Source of the DNA: Varibaculum prostatecancerukia
Lineage (GTDB): Bacteria; Actinomycetota; Actinomycetes; Actinomycetales; Actinomycetaceae
Assembly: GCF_943169825.2 (NCBI RefSeq)
Contig: NZ_OW968402.1
Location: 1,054,001-1,118,000 of the forward strand
Direction of reading: 5' to 3'
Length of the DNA stretch: 64,000 nt
Shown here: one piece after another, positions 1 to 8,358 of the stretch
Layout of the letters: each line of letters begins with the position of its first letter
How positions within the stretch are numbered: the first letter of the stretch is position 1
Program-made: the position numbers and the translations under genes
The notes under the pieces: generated by a model
Database searches by the model: none
What the model saw: the letters and a program-made list of their open reading frames with translations, nothing else
Told to the model about the DNA's origin: nothing

Positions 1-594
1 GCTGGCTCAGAAAATCAGGAAGTTAGACCTAGCTGGCCATTCGCTAAACTTAACGACCAGGAAAAGAAATACCCTTACTTTATTTACTCCTTCCAGGTAT
101 TAGCGGATACTGATATATCTCCAGAACAAAGAAGCAGGTTGAATACTGCGCATTTGCGGGTTATCAACATTTACGATCAGCCATATTGGGATTTTGAAGC
201 GATTAGTTTCGCCCAGCGCACCTTGCTTTTCTTACCCGCGGTGGCAGTCTACCTACTGGGACTATTCTTCCTTAACCTGCCGGCCATGAACCGTCTGGTG
301 TTTAGACAACGCGAGAGTTTTCAAGTGCTACGACGTGTTGGCGCTTACCCTCATCTAATTCCCCAAGTTTTAGCAGCTCAAGCTATATTACTGGGGATAG
401 GTGGAAGTGCCGCGGGCGTTATAGTTGGCTACGCTCTGCAACAAATCATCATTAGTCCCGATACTGGTGCGCCTCATATCGTATTATTCTTCCTAGCTTT
501 AGCGGCTGCCCTCGGGGTTTTGTGCTGCGTATTAGCAATGCTCCGGGCGTTGAAAAATACCCGGAAAAGTCAGCGGCCGATAATAGGTAGATAG
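1..594 (+). CDS. FtsX-like ABC transporter permease, C-terminal part
   Basis: The reading frame is open from the first base of the window to a TAG at 592-594, so the gene starts upstream and only its last 197 residues are visible. Three strongly hydrophobic segments are seen (around residues 67-95, 115-148 and 157-183). Between the first two lies RQRESFQVLRRVGAY, the Arg/Glu-rich loop with a conserved Leu-Arg-x-x-Gly-Ala typical of the C-terminal domain of FtsX/MacB-type permeases. Such proteins work with an ATPase in lipid, peptide or antibiotic export, or transmit a signal across the membrane. The partner genes are outside the window, so the substrate cannot be named. The family call is good; the exact role is open. 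Confidence 0.75.
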   Translation, partial: AGSENQEVRPSWPFAKLNDQEKKYPYFIYSFQVLADTDISPEQRSRLNTAHLRVINIYDQPYWDFEAISFAQRTLLFLPAVAVYLLGLFFLNLPAMNRLVFRQRESFQVLRRVGAYPHLIPQVLAAQAILLGIGGSAAGVIVGYALQQIIISPDTGAPHIVLFFLALAAALGVLCCVLAMLRALKNTRKSQRPIIGR

Positions 595-637
595 AGAATA
601 AACCCGGGATTAAAACCTTTATACCTGGCGCTATAAG

Positions 638-695
638 AGAGGGCGGGGATAGCAAACGCCCCATCCCCGCCCTCTAGAACAGCTAGAGTTTTTTT
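638..695 (+). terminator. Intrinsic terminator after the permease gene
   Basis: A perfect 13-bp stem (638-650 with 663-675) is followed by a second, smaller hairpin CTCTAG-AACAG-CTAGAG (672-688) that leads directly into seven T residues (689-695). The two stems overlap by a few bases and exclude each other. The T-tract faces the plus strand. It lies between two convergent genes, and on the minus strand (after ackA) only the hairpin, not a T-tract, is present. Confidence 0.75.
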
Positions 696-697
696 GG

Positions 698-1888
698 TTA
701 TAACTTAACTAGCGAGTACACCTGTTGTGCAATCGCAAGCTCCTCATTAGTGGGAACTACCAGTACCTTTACCGTTGAATCGGGGGTAGAGATGATTGCT
801 TCGCGGGAGAAATGTTCTTTATTGACTTCCGGGTCAATTTTCACTCCCATAAAGGCGAGGCTATCGCACAGTCCGGCGCGAACCCCGGGATCGTTTTCGC
901 CAACTCCGGCAGTAAAAGTGAGAGCATCTAGCCCGCCCATGACTGCCCAATAGGCACCTACGTACTTGACCAGACGATGCAGATAGATTTCCATCGCCAT
1001 TGAGGCCTGCTCATCTCCCTCTTTGATTAGCTTCCAGATCTCACGCATATCGTTATGGCCGGTGAGGCCTTTCATACCGGAGCGCCGGTTGAAGAGTTCA
1101 TCGATTTCATCGATACTCATCTTGCCTTCCCGGTACAGGTGGAACACTGCTGCCGGGTCGATATCGCCGGTGCGTCCTCCCATGACTAGTCCCTCTAACG
1201 GGGTTAGTCCCATGGATGTTTCCACCGGGTGATGACCGATAATCGCCGATGCTGACGCCCCGTTTCCAAGGTGTAAAACAATCTGTTTTAGATCGGAGGT
1301 GCCCAAGATAGAACGCACTCGGTGGGCAACGTATTGGTGGGAAGTACCGTGCGCACCGTACCGACGAATCCGGTATTTTTCGGCAACCGATCGTTTCAGG
1401 GCGTAGGTGTAGGCCTTTTCTGGGAGGTGATTAAAGAAGGCGGTATCGAATACCGCCACGTGCGGAACTTTGGGCAGGATTCGTTTAGCAGCATCAATCC
1501 CTTTCAAATGCGCGGGATTATGCAAGGGGCCAAGGGGGCAGAGTTCCTCAATCAGGGAGTACACGGTCTTATCGATGACGGCTGGTCCAGAAAAATAGGG
1601 GCCGCCTTGCACGATGCGGTGACCTACCCCGACTACCTGGGAATCTTCAAGGGAGGGACCGATTTTTTCAAAAAGGTCTTCGACAACCGCCATTCCCTCT
1701 AGGTGGTCACGGACTGGCTGGCGCATTTTCTTTTCTTTATCCTGATAGACGTGCTTGATGCGACTGCGATCCTCGCCAATTTGTTCGACGACTCCGTAAG
1801 CTATTTCTTCCCCGCTTTCCGGGTTAATCAGCTTGTATTTAATTGATGACGAACCCGAGTTAATCACCAGGATGGTATCGTTTTCCAT
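698..1888 (-). CDS. ackA: Acetate kinase
   Basis: AckA transfers the phosphate of acetyl phosphate to ADP, giving acetate and ATP, the second step of acetate overflow. The 396-residue protein has the usual length. It begins ILVINSGSSSIKYKL, the ASKHA phosphate-1 motif, and contains HLGNGAS and GLTPLEGLVMGGRTGDID, both diagnostic for acetate kinases. The ATG at 1886-1888 was chosen over a longer frame because AGGAGGAGG lies just upstream and the family begins here. It follows pta by 22 bp and is surely cotranscribed with it. Confidence 0.95.
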   Translation of the reverse strand: MENDTILVINSGSSSIKYKLINPESGEEIAYGVVEQIGEDRSRIKHVYQDKEKKMRQPVRDHLEGMAVVEDLFEKIGPSLEDSQVVGVGHRIVQGGPYFSGPAVIDKTVYSLIEELCPLGPLHNPAHLKGIDAAKRILPKVPHVAVFDTAFFNHLPEKAYTYALKRSVAEKYRIRRYGAHGTSHQYVAHRVRSILGTSDLKQIVLHLGNGASASAIIGHHPVETSMGLTPLEGLVMGGRTGDIDPAAVFHLYREGKMSIDEIDELFNRRSGMKGLTGHNDMREIWKLIKEGDEQASMAMEIYLHRLVKYVGAYWAVMGGLDALTFTAGVGENDPGVRAGLCDSLAFMGVKIDPEVNKEHFSREAIISTPDSTVKVLVVPTNEELAIAQQVYSLVKL

Positions 1889-1910
1889 ACTTTCCTCCTC
1901 CTTTAGGGGA

Positions 1911-3425
1911 TTATTCCTGCGCCTGGATGGCAGTAATAATGATGGTATTAACAATATCGGCAACCAATGCTCCGCGCGAGAGGTCATTGACCGGTTTATT
2001 TAATCCCTGCAAAATAGGTCCGACTGCGACGGCTCCGGCGGTGCGCTGCACGGCCTTGTATACGCAGTTTCCAACATCAAGATGGTTGAACACGAATACG
2101 CTGGCCTGCCCAGCTACCGGAGAGTCGGGGCGCTTTGTGGCGGCAACTTTCCGGTCGATAGCGGCATCAAATTGCAAGGGGCCATCCACCGCCAGCTCGG
2201 GGTGATTTTCTTTCACCAATTTGACGGCCTCAGCCACTTTAGTAACGGTTTCTCCACTGCCAGAATCTCCGGTGGAATAGGAAATCAGGGCGACTTTAGG
2301 GTCAATACCAAATTGGGCAGCGGTTTTGGCGCTAGAAGCGGCGATATCGGCTAACTGATTGCAATCAGGGTTAATCGAAACCGCACAATCGGCATATAGA
2401 TCCGCATGATCAGAAAACAGCATTAGGAAAGCCCCGGACACGGTGGAAACCTCGGGCTTAGTCTTAATAATCTGGAGGGCGGGACGGATGGTATTTGCGG
2501 TGGTGTGGCAGGCTCCCGACACCATGCCATCGGCGTCGCCGCATTCGATCATCATAGTGCCAAAGTAGGCTGAGTCTTTTAGCAGTTCGCGTGCTTTTTC
2601 CGGGGTAACTCCCTTGTCGGATCTTAATTCGCTTAGGCGTTGACCATAGCGTTCAATCAGGGATTCATCACTTAAAGAAACTACTTTAGCGCCACTTAAA
2701 TCAAGCTTGAGTTTTTGAGCGCGGGCGGCCACCTCGCCCTCTTCACCCAGAAGGATTATTTTCGCGGCTGACAGTTTTAGAATCTGCGCAGCTGCCTGCA
2801 GTACCCGATCGTCTTCAGATTCGGGCAGCACAATAGTGCGCGGGGCAGCTTTAGCCCGCTCGGTAAGCATCCCCTGATAGGCAAGTGGAGGGATGGCAAC
2901 ACGCGGCGGATTTTGCAGTATCGGGCGGAGGTTTTCCAGGTCAGCGGCGTCTACTTTCGATCCGCTTACCGTGGCTACCGGAGCATGCTCCAAGCCTACC
3001 GAAGGGGTGAAAGTGGCGTTGATTAAAATTGTTCCCGCAGGAGTGCCCCCGTGACGAGAAGCAGTTAACGCCATAATACGGCTGGCATTGATGGCGGCTT
3101 CCTCATCCATCCCGGAAGCGTCGATCAATAAAATCATGGGTGCCAGCAGGTGAGCGGCGGCGTGGGCGTGAACCTCGGTGATATCTAGACTGGCTGATGT
3201 AGCCGAGTAGGTACCGTCATAGAGGACATCCCCAGCGTTACTAAAAGTATCAATTACTTGCTGCGCCGATTGTTCAGATTTGAGAATCCATTCTTCTGGC
3301 GAAGGTAATCCTTCTTTAAAAACTTGATGGATCGGGGAATTTCCCAGAAGCTGCGCTAAGGATTTAGCGACACTCTCGGTATCAGTATCTGCCTGTAAAG
3401 GAGCTAGATAATAGGATTTGTTCAT
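1911..3425 (-). CDS. pta: Phosphate acetyltransferase, short form
   Basis: Pta converts acetyl-CoA and phosphate to acetyl phosphate and CoA, feeding ackA downstream. The C-terminal about 310 residues are a complete PTA_PTB catalytic domain (TIVLPESEDDRVLQAA, MVSGACHTTANTIRPALQ, SYSTGDSGSGE, AVGPILQGLNKPVNDLSRG). At 504 residues the protein is some 200 shorter than the long Pta of E. coli or mycobacteria. The N-terminal about 180 residues look like a shrunken P-loop (DtbS-like) domain in which no Gly-Lys-Ser/Thr Walker A is visible, and the DRTGG domain appears to be missing. The ATG at 3425 has GGGGAAGG upstream. Confidence 0.92.
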   Translation of the reverse strand: MNKSYYLAPLQADTDTESVAKSLAQLLGNSPIHQVFKEGLPSPEEWILKSEQSAQQVIDTFSNAGDVLYDGTYSATSASLDITEVHAHAAAHLLAPMILLIDASGMDEEAAINASRIMALTASRHGGTPAGTILINATFTPSVGLEHAPVATVSGSKVDAADLENLRPILQNPPRVAIPPLAYQGMLTERAKAAPRTIVLPESEDDRVLQAAAQILKLSAAKIILLGEEGEVAARAQKLKLDLSGAKVVSLSDESLIERYGQRLSELRSDKGVTPEKARELLKDSAYFGTMMIECGDADGMVSGACHTTANTIRPALQIIKTKPEVSTVSGAFLMLFSDHADLYADCAVSINPDCNQLADIAASSAKTAAQFGIDPKVALISYSTGDSGSGETVTKVAEAVKLVKENHPELAVDGPLQFDAAIDRKVAATKRPDSPVAGQASVFVFNHLDVGNCVYKAVQRTAGAVAVGPILQGLNKPVNDLSRGALVADIVNTIIITAIQAQE

Positions 3426-3579
3426 TGGTGACCTTCCCCTTCTGCTACTTTTTCAGTATCTCCACAGCCAGGCTATCAGGTAAAGTGATAGTAAACAATC
3501 AGTATATAACAAGAATTTCTAGATTTTTTGGTTAAAAGTTCAGCGATCTGTTGAAGACCCCTACCTTCAAAAATCCCGG

Positions 3580-3585
3580 TATGCT
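3580..3585 (+). promoter_or_regulatory. Putative -10 box of guaA (leaderless)
   Basis: TATGCT lies 7 nt before the GTG at 3593. The same spacing is seen at about a dozen other genes here, so transcription probably starts at or next to the start codon. No clear -35 element is seen. Confidence 0.4.
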
Positions 3586-3592
3586 GGGATAC

Positions 3593-5173
3593 GTGAATGA
3601 ATCAAGTCCTAATTGGGTTCGTCCTGTCCTCGTTTTCGATATGGGTGCGCAAACCGCCCAGTTGATTGCGCGGCGGGTACGGGAAGCCCATATGTATTCT
3701 GAAATTGTTTCTCCGAAGCTATCTGCCGAACAGATTTTGGCAAGAAAACCCCTGGCATTAATCGTTTCCGGGGGGCCGAATTCTGCATATGTAGACGATT
3801 CTCCGCATATCGATCCGCAGCTTTTAGATAGCGGAGTTCCAGTTTTAGGAATCTGCTACGGATTCCAGATGCTCACCCAGATGTTGGGGGGCAAGGTCGC
3901 GAGCGCGGGGCGTCATGAATACGGCAAGGCCGAAGCTAAAGTCGCTACTGACTGTCCCTTGTTTGCGGATACGCCCGCCCAGCAAGTGGTGTGGATGTCG
4001 CATAATGATGAGGCCAAGGCGCTGCCCCCAGAGGCCCAGGTAGTGGCCAGTTCACCGGGGGCACAGATTGCGGCGTTCGAAGTTAAAGGACGTCCCATTT
4101 GGGGGGTGCAGTGGCATCCCGAGGTGCGTCATAGTGAATACGGTAGCCAGCTAATCAAGAACTTCCTGTTCAAAGCAGCCGGTCTGGAGCCTAACTGGGA
4201 TTCGCACTCTATCCAAGAGCATCAGATTGAGCAGATTCGCCAGCGGGTTGGAAATGCGCGGGTGATATGTGGGCTGTCCGGGGGAGTGGATTCCTCAGTT
4301 GCCGCCGCCCTAGTGCACCGGGCAGTAGGCGATCAACTGACCTGTATTTTCGTAGACCACGGTTTGCTGCGGGCTGGCGAGCGGGAACAAGTAGAACGTG
4401 ACTACGCGGCCTCTAGCGGGGTAAAAATCGTCACCGTTGACGAATCGGAACGCTTCCTCAAAGCTCTGGTTGGGGTAAAGGATCCGGAAGAAAAACGCAA
4501 GATTATTGGGCGGGAATTTATTCGCGCCTTCGAGGATGCCCAGCGCGCCCTGGTTAAAGAAGCTGGCGAAGCCGGAGAAGAAATAAAGTTCCTGGTGCAA
4601 GGAACTTTATATCCAGATGTCGTGGAATCTGGCGGGGGAGAAGGCGCCGCCAATATCAAGTCCCACCACAACGTAGGGGGATTGCCCGATGATCTGTCTT
4701 TCGAGTTGATTGAACCGCTACGTAGCCTGTTTAAAGATGAGGTACGCGCCCTGGGAACGGAGCTGGGGTTGCCGGATAATCTGGTGTGGCGCCAACCTTT
4801 CCCCGGTCCGGGCTTGGGAGTGCGAATCCTTGGGGAGCTGACCAAAGAGAACCTGGATATTTTACGTGCCGCTGACCTGATAGTTCGTGAGGAATTGACC
4901 GCTGCTGGGCTAGATCGCCAGATTTGGCAATGCCCGGTGGTCTTGCTGGCAGATGTGCGCAGCGTAGGCGTGCAAGGCGATGCCCGTACCTATGGGCATC
5001 CGATTGTGATTCGCCCAGTCGTTACCGAGGACGCGATGACCGCCGACTGGTTCCGACTGCCTTACGAGGTGTTAGAGCGGATTACTAACCGGATCACCGG
5101 GGATGTTCCCGAGATTAATCGGGTGGTGTTGGATTGCACCTCCAAGCCCCCGGGGACCATCGAGTGGGAATAG
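3593..5173 (+). CDS. guaA: GMP synthase (glutamine-hydrolysing)
   Basis: GuaA aminates XMP to GMP using ATP and ammonia from glutamine. An N-terminal class I glutamine amidotransferase is visible (nucleophile Cys in GICYGFQML, His-Glu in [12 protein letters not shown]), followed by the ATP-pyrophosphatase P-loop [14 protein letters not shown] and the C-terminal dimerisation domain ending in KPPGTIEWE. The start is uncertain. The frame opens at TTG 3551, ATG 3581 or GTG 3593, none with a Shine-Dalgarno. GTG 3593 gives 526 residues, the usual length, and follows the TATGCT-N7 arrangement of leaderless genes in this window. The gene stands alone and ends in a strong terminator. Confidence 0.93.
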   Translation: MNESSPNWVRPVLVFDMGAQTAQLIARRVREAHMYSEIVSPKLSAEQILARKPLALIVSGGPNSAYVDDSPHIDPQLLDSGVPVLGICYGFQMLTQMLGGKVASAGRHEYGKAEAKVATDCPLFADTPAQQVVWMSHNDEAKALPPEAQVVASSPGAQIAAFEVKGRPIWGVQWHPEVRHSEYGSQLIKNFLFKAAGLEPNWDSHSIQEHQIEQIRQRVGNARVICGLSGGVDSSVAAALVHRAVGDQLTCIFVDHGLLRAGEREQVERDYAASSGVKIVTVDESERFLKALVGVKDPEEKRKIIGREFIRAFEDAQRALVKEAGEAGEEIKFLVQGTLYPDVVESGGGEGAANIKSHHNVGGLPDDLSFELIEPLRSLFKDEVRALGTELGLPDNLVWRQPFPGPGLGVRILGELTKENLDILRAADLIVREELTAAGLDRQIWQCPVVLLADVRSVGVQGDARTYGHPIVIRPVVTEDAMTADWFRLPYEVLERITNRITGDVPEINRVVLDCTSKPPGTIEWE

Positions 5174-5238
5174 CTAGAACTGGCTTCTGGAATCGCGTTT
5201 TGGTGCCGATACAGGAGATTCATCCGTTCTAGACAGCA

Positions 5239-5278
5239 AACGGCCGAGCGGTTCGATTTCGCTCGGCCGTTATTTCTC
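5239..5278 (+). terminator. Intrinsic terminator after guaA
   Basis: A 12-bp perfect stem (5239-5250 with 5260-5271, beginning AACGGCCGAGCG) with a 9-nt loop is followed by a short T-rich tail. It separates guaA from the convergent accessory gene ending at 5293. Confidence 0.75.
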
Positions 5279-5292
5279 TAACCTGACTGACG

Positions 5293-6744
5293 TTAATTCA
5301 GGAAGAAATCGTCGACCTCCTCCCGCGTGTGCAGGATTTCGCCGTCCGGGACATTAAGGCTTGTCGCCAACTCAATAGAGCCGGAGAAAGCCATCGCGAG
5401 ATTCGGGGAGAAAGCCTTTCCGAGGAGGCTGATGTATGTGCTCATATTCTCACGAAGATCATCGATGCATGCGGCGTATTCGCCATCGAGCTTCTCGTCG
5501 AGGGCCTCCAGCTCCTGAGCGTAATGCGCGAGGATCTCCGCCTCTTGTTTGCTGTAGAAGTCTTTTCCTAGCTCGTACATAGTCGTGCCTACGGCGTTGC
5601 CGATAAGGGCGCCCAGGATTGGGATCGGGATAATAGTCTGACCCAGGAAGCTTGAGAACGCGCTCACGGACGCATCGAGGCACGCGATTTCGGAGCTTTC
5701 TATAAACTCGATCTCCGTAAGCTCGCCGTTACGGAACCTGTGAGCGCAGTCAGCAACACCGAAAGATGCCGTTACCAGTGCGCTTGCGACAGCTGAGGGT
5801 GTTGCCGTGTAGTTGTTTAGCCCGTAAACAGCTCCGCCGCGAACCCCGCCCTTGACGAGCCCCATGCCGGAATCTTTGGCAATCTCATCCCAGTCCTCTT
5901 GGGTCAAGTCGCCGATACGCTTCCCGTTCCTAAGGTGGCGCTTCACTGAGAGGACGAATGTCATTCCTGCCTCCAGAACGGCGCCAGCCGCCGCAGCCTT
6001 CGCACCCTCTTTGGGCGTAGGCTTGTGATCCTCGTAGATGCCCTTCTTTATTCGTTCGCTCTCGTCCGCTAGCTTGCTCTTCTCCTCGGCCATCTTGTCG
6101 GCGATAACGTTCTTCTGGACCTCCGAGTACTCGAATTTAGAGGCTTCCAGATCATCGATGCTGAACCCGCTTGAGTCGAAGAACTCATGAATGCTCTTCC
6201 AAGTTGAGTAGGATGGACCGCCATCCGAGGACACCAACTTGGCTGCTTCCTCCTTGGGCATCTCGTACAGGAAGCGCACTGCCTCGAGATGGTCCTTCGG
6301 GATTTGGTAGACGCCGTTTTTGTCGAGGAAATCGGGATACTTTCTCAAATGGGCGGCCACTGCGTCCAGGGAAAACTTGCCGCCGGCGTTCACGAACTTG
6401 ACCTGTATGGGGACGCCGTTGCGCACAAGGTCGGCGGGTCCGTTGTCGTTCACCCATTCCATTACCGGTTTATCGCCGCGGACGAGGCTCTGCGCATTCT
6501 CTAATCCGCATTCGGCCACCTCGGCGATGAAGCCATGGACGCCCTTGCCGCCGCCCCTGTTGGCAACGACGAGGTTCTCGATCTTCTCGAGCGCCCAGTT
6601 CATGGACCCCATTGCGGAATCGAGGTTTTTATTTTGCCGGTTGAGCCCCTCGATAAGGTCATCGATTCTCAACTGGTTGATCAATCCGACCCATGCGGCT
6701 ATGGCCTGCTCCTGGGAGCTCTTGAGTACCTTCTCTGCGTTCAT
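5293..6744 (-). CDS. Unknown protein with putative QxK nuclease motif and glycine-rich hydrophobic segments
   Basis: I do not recognise this 483-residue protein. Residues 60-150 look like a PD-(D/E)xK nuclease core: a helix with GFIAE (Glu75), then GPADLV (Asp105), then PIQVKF (Gln114, Lys116), the QxK variant known from Mrr-type restriction enzymes. The middle (200-245) is charged and probably helical. From about 247 on it has three Gly/Ala-rich hydrophobic stretches (247-266, 293-330, 355-395, including IIPIPILGALIGNAVGTTMY) that could insert into a membrane, and a helical acidic C-terminus. It starts 2 nt after the stop of the upstream gene, so the two are translated as a pair. Composition is visibly more GC-rich than in neighbouring genes, suggesting transfer. 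The nuclease assignment is an inference from motif order only. Confidence 0.7.
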   Translation of the reverse strand: MNAEKVLKSSQEQAIAAWVGLINQLRIDDLIEGLNRQNKNLDSAMGSMNWALEKIENLVVANRGGGKGVHGFIAEVAECGLENAQSLVRGDKPVMEWVNDNGPADLVRNGVPIQVKFVNAGGKFSLDAVAAHLRKYPDFLDKNGVYQIPKDHLEAVRFLYEMPKEEAAKLVSSDGGPSYSTWKSIHEFFDSSGFSIDDLEASKFEYSEVQKNVIADKMAEEKSKLADESERIKKGIYEDHKPTPKEGAKAAAAGAVLEAGMTFVLSVKRHLRNGKRIGDLTQEDWDEIAKDSGMGLVKGGVRGGAVYGLNNYTATPSAVASALVTASFGVADCAHRFRNGELTEIEFIESSEIACLDASVSAFSSFLGQTIIPIPILGALIGNAVGTTMYELGKDFYSKQEAEILAHYAQELEALDEKLDGEYAACIDDLRENMSTYISLLGKAFSPNLAMAFSGSIELATSLNVPDGEILHTREEVDDFFLN

Positions 6745-6746
6745 GG

Positions 6747-8027
6747 CTATTCACCGTCCCGGGCGGCCACCCTCTCGACGATGAGGCTGCCCAGGGACTT
6801 TGCGTTGTTTACCAAGGCACCCAGGGCCAGTTTCTCGTCGTCGGAGATGGAAAGGTAGTCGGCGCCGTACATGCGGCATGAGGACATAAAGGACCCGGAC
6901 AGCTCTTCTCGAAGGGTATTGGTCTTTATCTTAAGTGCCCCGATTGCTGCGGACGTCTCCCTGAGAGCCTCGTTGTTCCGCTTCACCGACAGGAGCTCTT
7001 CGTGCTTTTCCCTGGCAATCTCGTGCTGCTTTTTCACAAAGAGAGCGATGGAGGTCAGCAACGTGGCGCCTGCGACGCCCCATCCGATGGGGCCCGCCAT
7101 TGCCAGGAAAGCGCTGCCGCCGGCCATTCCGCCGCCTCCGGCGGCCAATGCGCCTCCGCCGAGCCAGGCCATCGCCGCATTTGTCGCGGCAGCGCCCGAT
7201 AGCGTAGAGATCGCGGCGCCCGTGGAGGCGGTACCGAAAGTTGTGGCAACCCACATGGCGGCGGATGGGGCGATGCTGGCAACGGCCATACCTGCCGCGA
7301 CGCCGGCGCCAGCGCTGGCTGCCGATTTCCGTGCCGAGTCCAGCTCTTCGCGGGCGAAGGACCCCGACTCTTTGAAGCTTCGCTTTTTGTGTGACACCTC
7401 TTCGATATCTTCCACGAACGACTTCGGCGTGTTCGCAATCGAGTTCACCAGGTCGGTAACGAGATCCAGCAGGTCGATGCTCCTCAGCCTAGACTGGTAG
7501 AGCTCGATCCCTCCCGATTTCAGATCGGTATAGGTTTGGTTGTATTCGATGACGGCGAGCTCGTACTCATCCGGTTCTTTCGCCCTTGCATTCTCGACGC
7601 CTTGCCTGACCCCATCGGCGATTTCCCCCGCTTTACCTGCGACGGCGGCGACAGCGCCTTGGGCACCGGCCGCTGCCACGCTTGCAGCGTTTGCGGCTCC
7701 TTCAGCCACATCTCCAAGCATTTTCGCCATATGTTCCGGAGCTAGCCTTTGAGATTGGGGCGATCCGTCAACGTTTCGCTCATCGGCAAACTCAGTGTTG
7801 TATTTGAAGCTCTTCGGCTCCGGGACGTCCTTGATCGCATCCCCAATGCTCTGAACAGCGCCCTTTGCCTTGCCTGCAATGTCCCCGATAGCCTGCCCCG
7901 TCTGCTCGACGGCGCTTTGAGCGGCATTCGATGCCTGTTCGGCAACGCTTGCGATTCCTTTTCCTGCAGCGGCTGCAGCTTTCTGTACCTCTTTTATTGG
8001 GTCGGAGCCGTTATCGAACAAGCCCAT
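6747..8027 (-). CDS. Unknown Ala/Gly-rich protein with glycine-zipper hydrophobic region, partner of the following gene
   Basis: A 426-residue protein of unknown function, first gene of a two-gene unit. Residues 10-150 are alanine-rich amphipathic helix with repeated AxxA spacing, like LEA or apolipoprotein-type helices, interrupted by a polar stretch (68-95). Residues 151-235 are charged and helical. Residues 238-332 form a long Gly/Ala hydrophobic block including AWLGGGALAAGGGGMAGG, which may form glycine-zipper membrane helices. The C-terminus is a charged helix. ATG 8027 (MGLFDNG) was chosen because AAAGGCGGG precedes it; an upstream ATG at 8105 would add 26 poorly coding residues. The stop TAG is only 2 nt from the next ATG. 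Membrane disruption or scaffolding is possible, but nothing visible proves it. Confidence 0.65.
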   Translation of the reverse strand: MGLFDNGSDPIKEVQKAAAAAGKGIASVAEQASNAAQSAVEQTGQAIGDIAGKAKGAVQSIGDAIKDVPEPKSFKYNTEFADERNVDGSPQSQRLAPEHMAKMLGDVAEGAANAASVAAAGAQGAVAAVAGKAGEIADGVRQGVENARAKEPDEYELAVIEYNQTYTDLKSGGIELYQSRLRSIDLLDLVTDLVNSIANTPKSFVEDIEEVSHKKRSFKESGSFAREELDSARKSAASAGAGVAAGMAVASIAPSAAMWVATTFGTASTGAAISTLSGAAATNAAMAWLGGGALAAGGGGMAGGSAFLAMAGPIGWGVAGATLLTSIALFVKKQHEIAREKHEELLSVKRNNEALRETSAAIGALKIKTNTLREELSGSFMSSCRMYGADYLSISDDEKLALGALVNNAKSLGSLIVERVAARDGE

Positions 8028-8104
8028 CGTCCCGCCTTTCTCCACTCGTAATCCATGGTGATTATCCCACAATGGATAGGGTTCTGAGCAGCTTTCTGAC
8101 CGCA

Positions 8105-8128
8105 AGTCATTCTAAATTCGGAATGACT
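8105..8128. promoter_or_regulatory. Inverted repeat upstream of the two-gene accessory unit
   Basis: AGTCATTC-N8-GAATGACT is a perfect 8-bp inverted repeat about 80 bp upstream of the 8027 start. It could be an operator. The rest of 8028-8358 (331 bp) lies between divergent genes; it holds a possible minus-strand -10 (GATAAT) near the start and nothing else I can name. Confidence 0.35.
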
Positions 8129-8317
8129 GACCGTTGTCGCGTCCGGCGTAAAAACTGCTGCGAAGGTCCTATTGAAAAAGGGCTAAGTATTTATCTTCCG
8201 CATTGATTGCATCGACGAAAATAGTGCGAGCGGAGAGCCGGGGAATGAGTAGCGTACAAGCTGACCTAGGGAGAGTGGACTAATATTTGCAAGTGCTCTG
8301 CTCGATGAAATTTACGA

Positions 8318-8326
8318 TGCTAGAAT
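8318..8326 (+). promoter_or_regulatory. Putative extended -10 of the proline-rich membrane protein gene
   Basis: TGCTAGAAT is a good extended -10 (TGn plus TAGAAT) 33 bp before the TTG start at 8359. No -35 at proper spacing is seen. Confidence 0.35.
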
Positions 8327-8358
8327 TTGGGTATTGCAATAGTATGAAAGGAAATACA

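Noticed and set aside
3551-3592. TTG 3551 or ATG 3581 as the guaA start
   Set aside because: Neither has a ribosome site, and both make the protein longer than usual; GTG 3593 fits length and the leaderless spacing.
6871-7500. 209-codon plus-strand ORF opposite the accessory gene
   Set aside because: It is the antisense shadow of an Ala/Gly-rich gene, where GC-rich codons suppress stops; its translation is low-complexity and has no start signal.
5293-8027. Assignment of the pair to a named defence system
   Set aside because: None of the hallmark domains I know (helicase, TIR, reverse transcriptase, Cap/CD-NTase, methylase) is visible, so no name is given.
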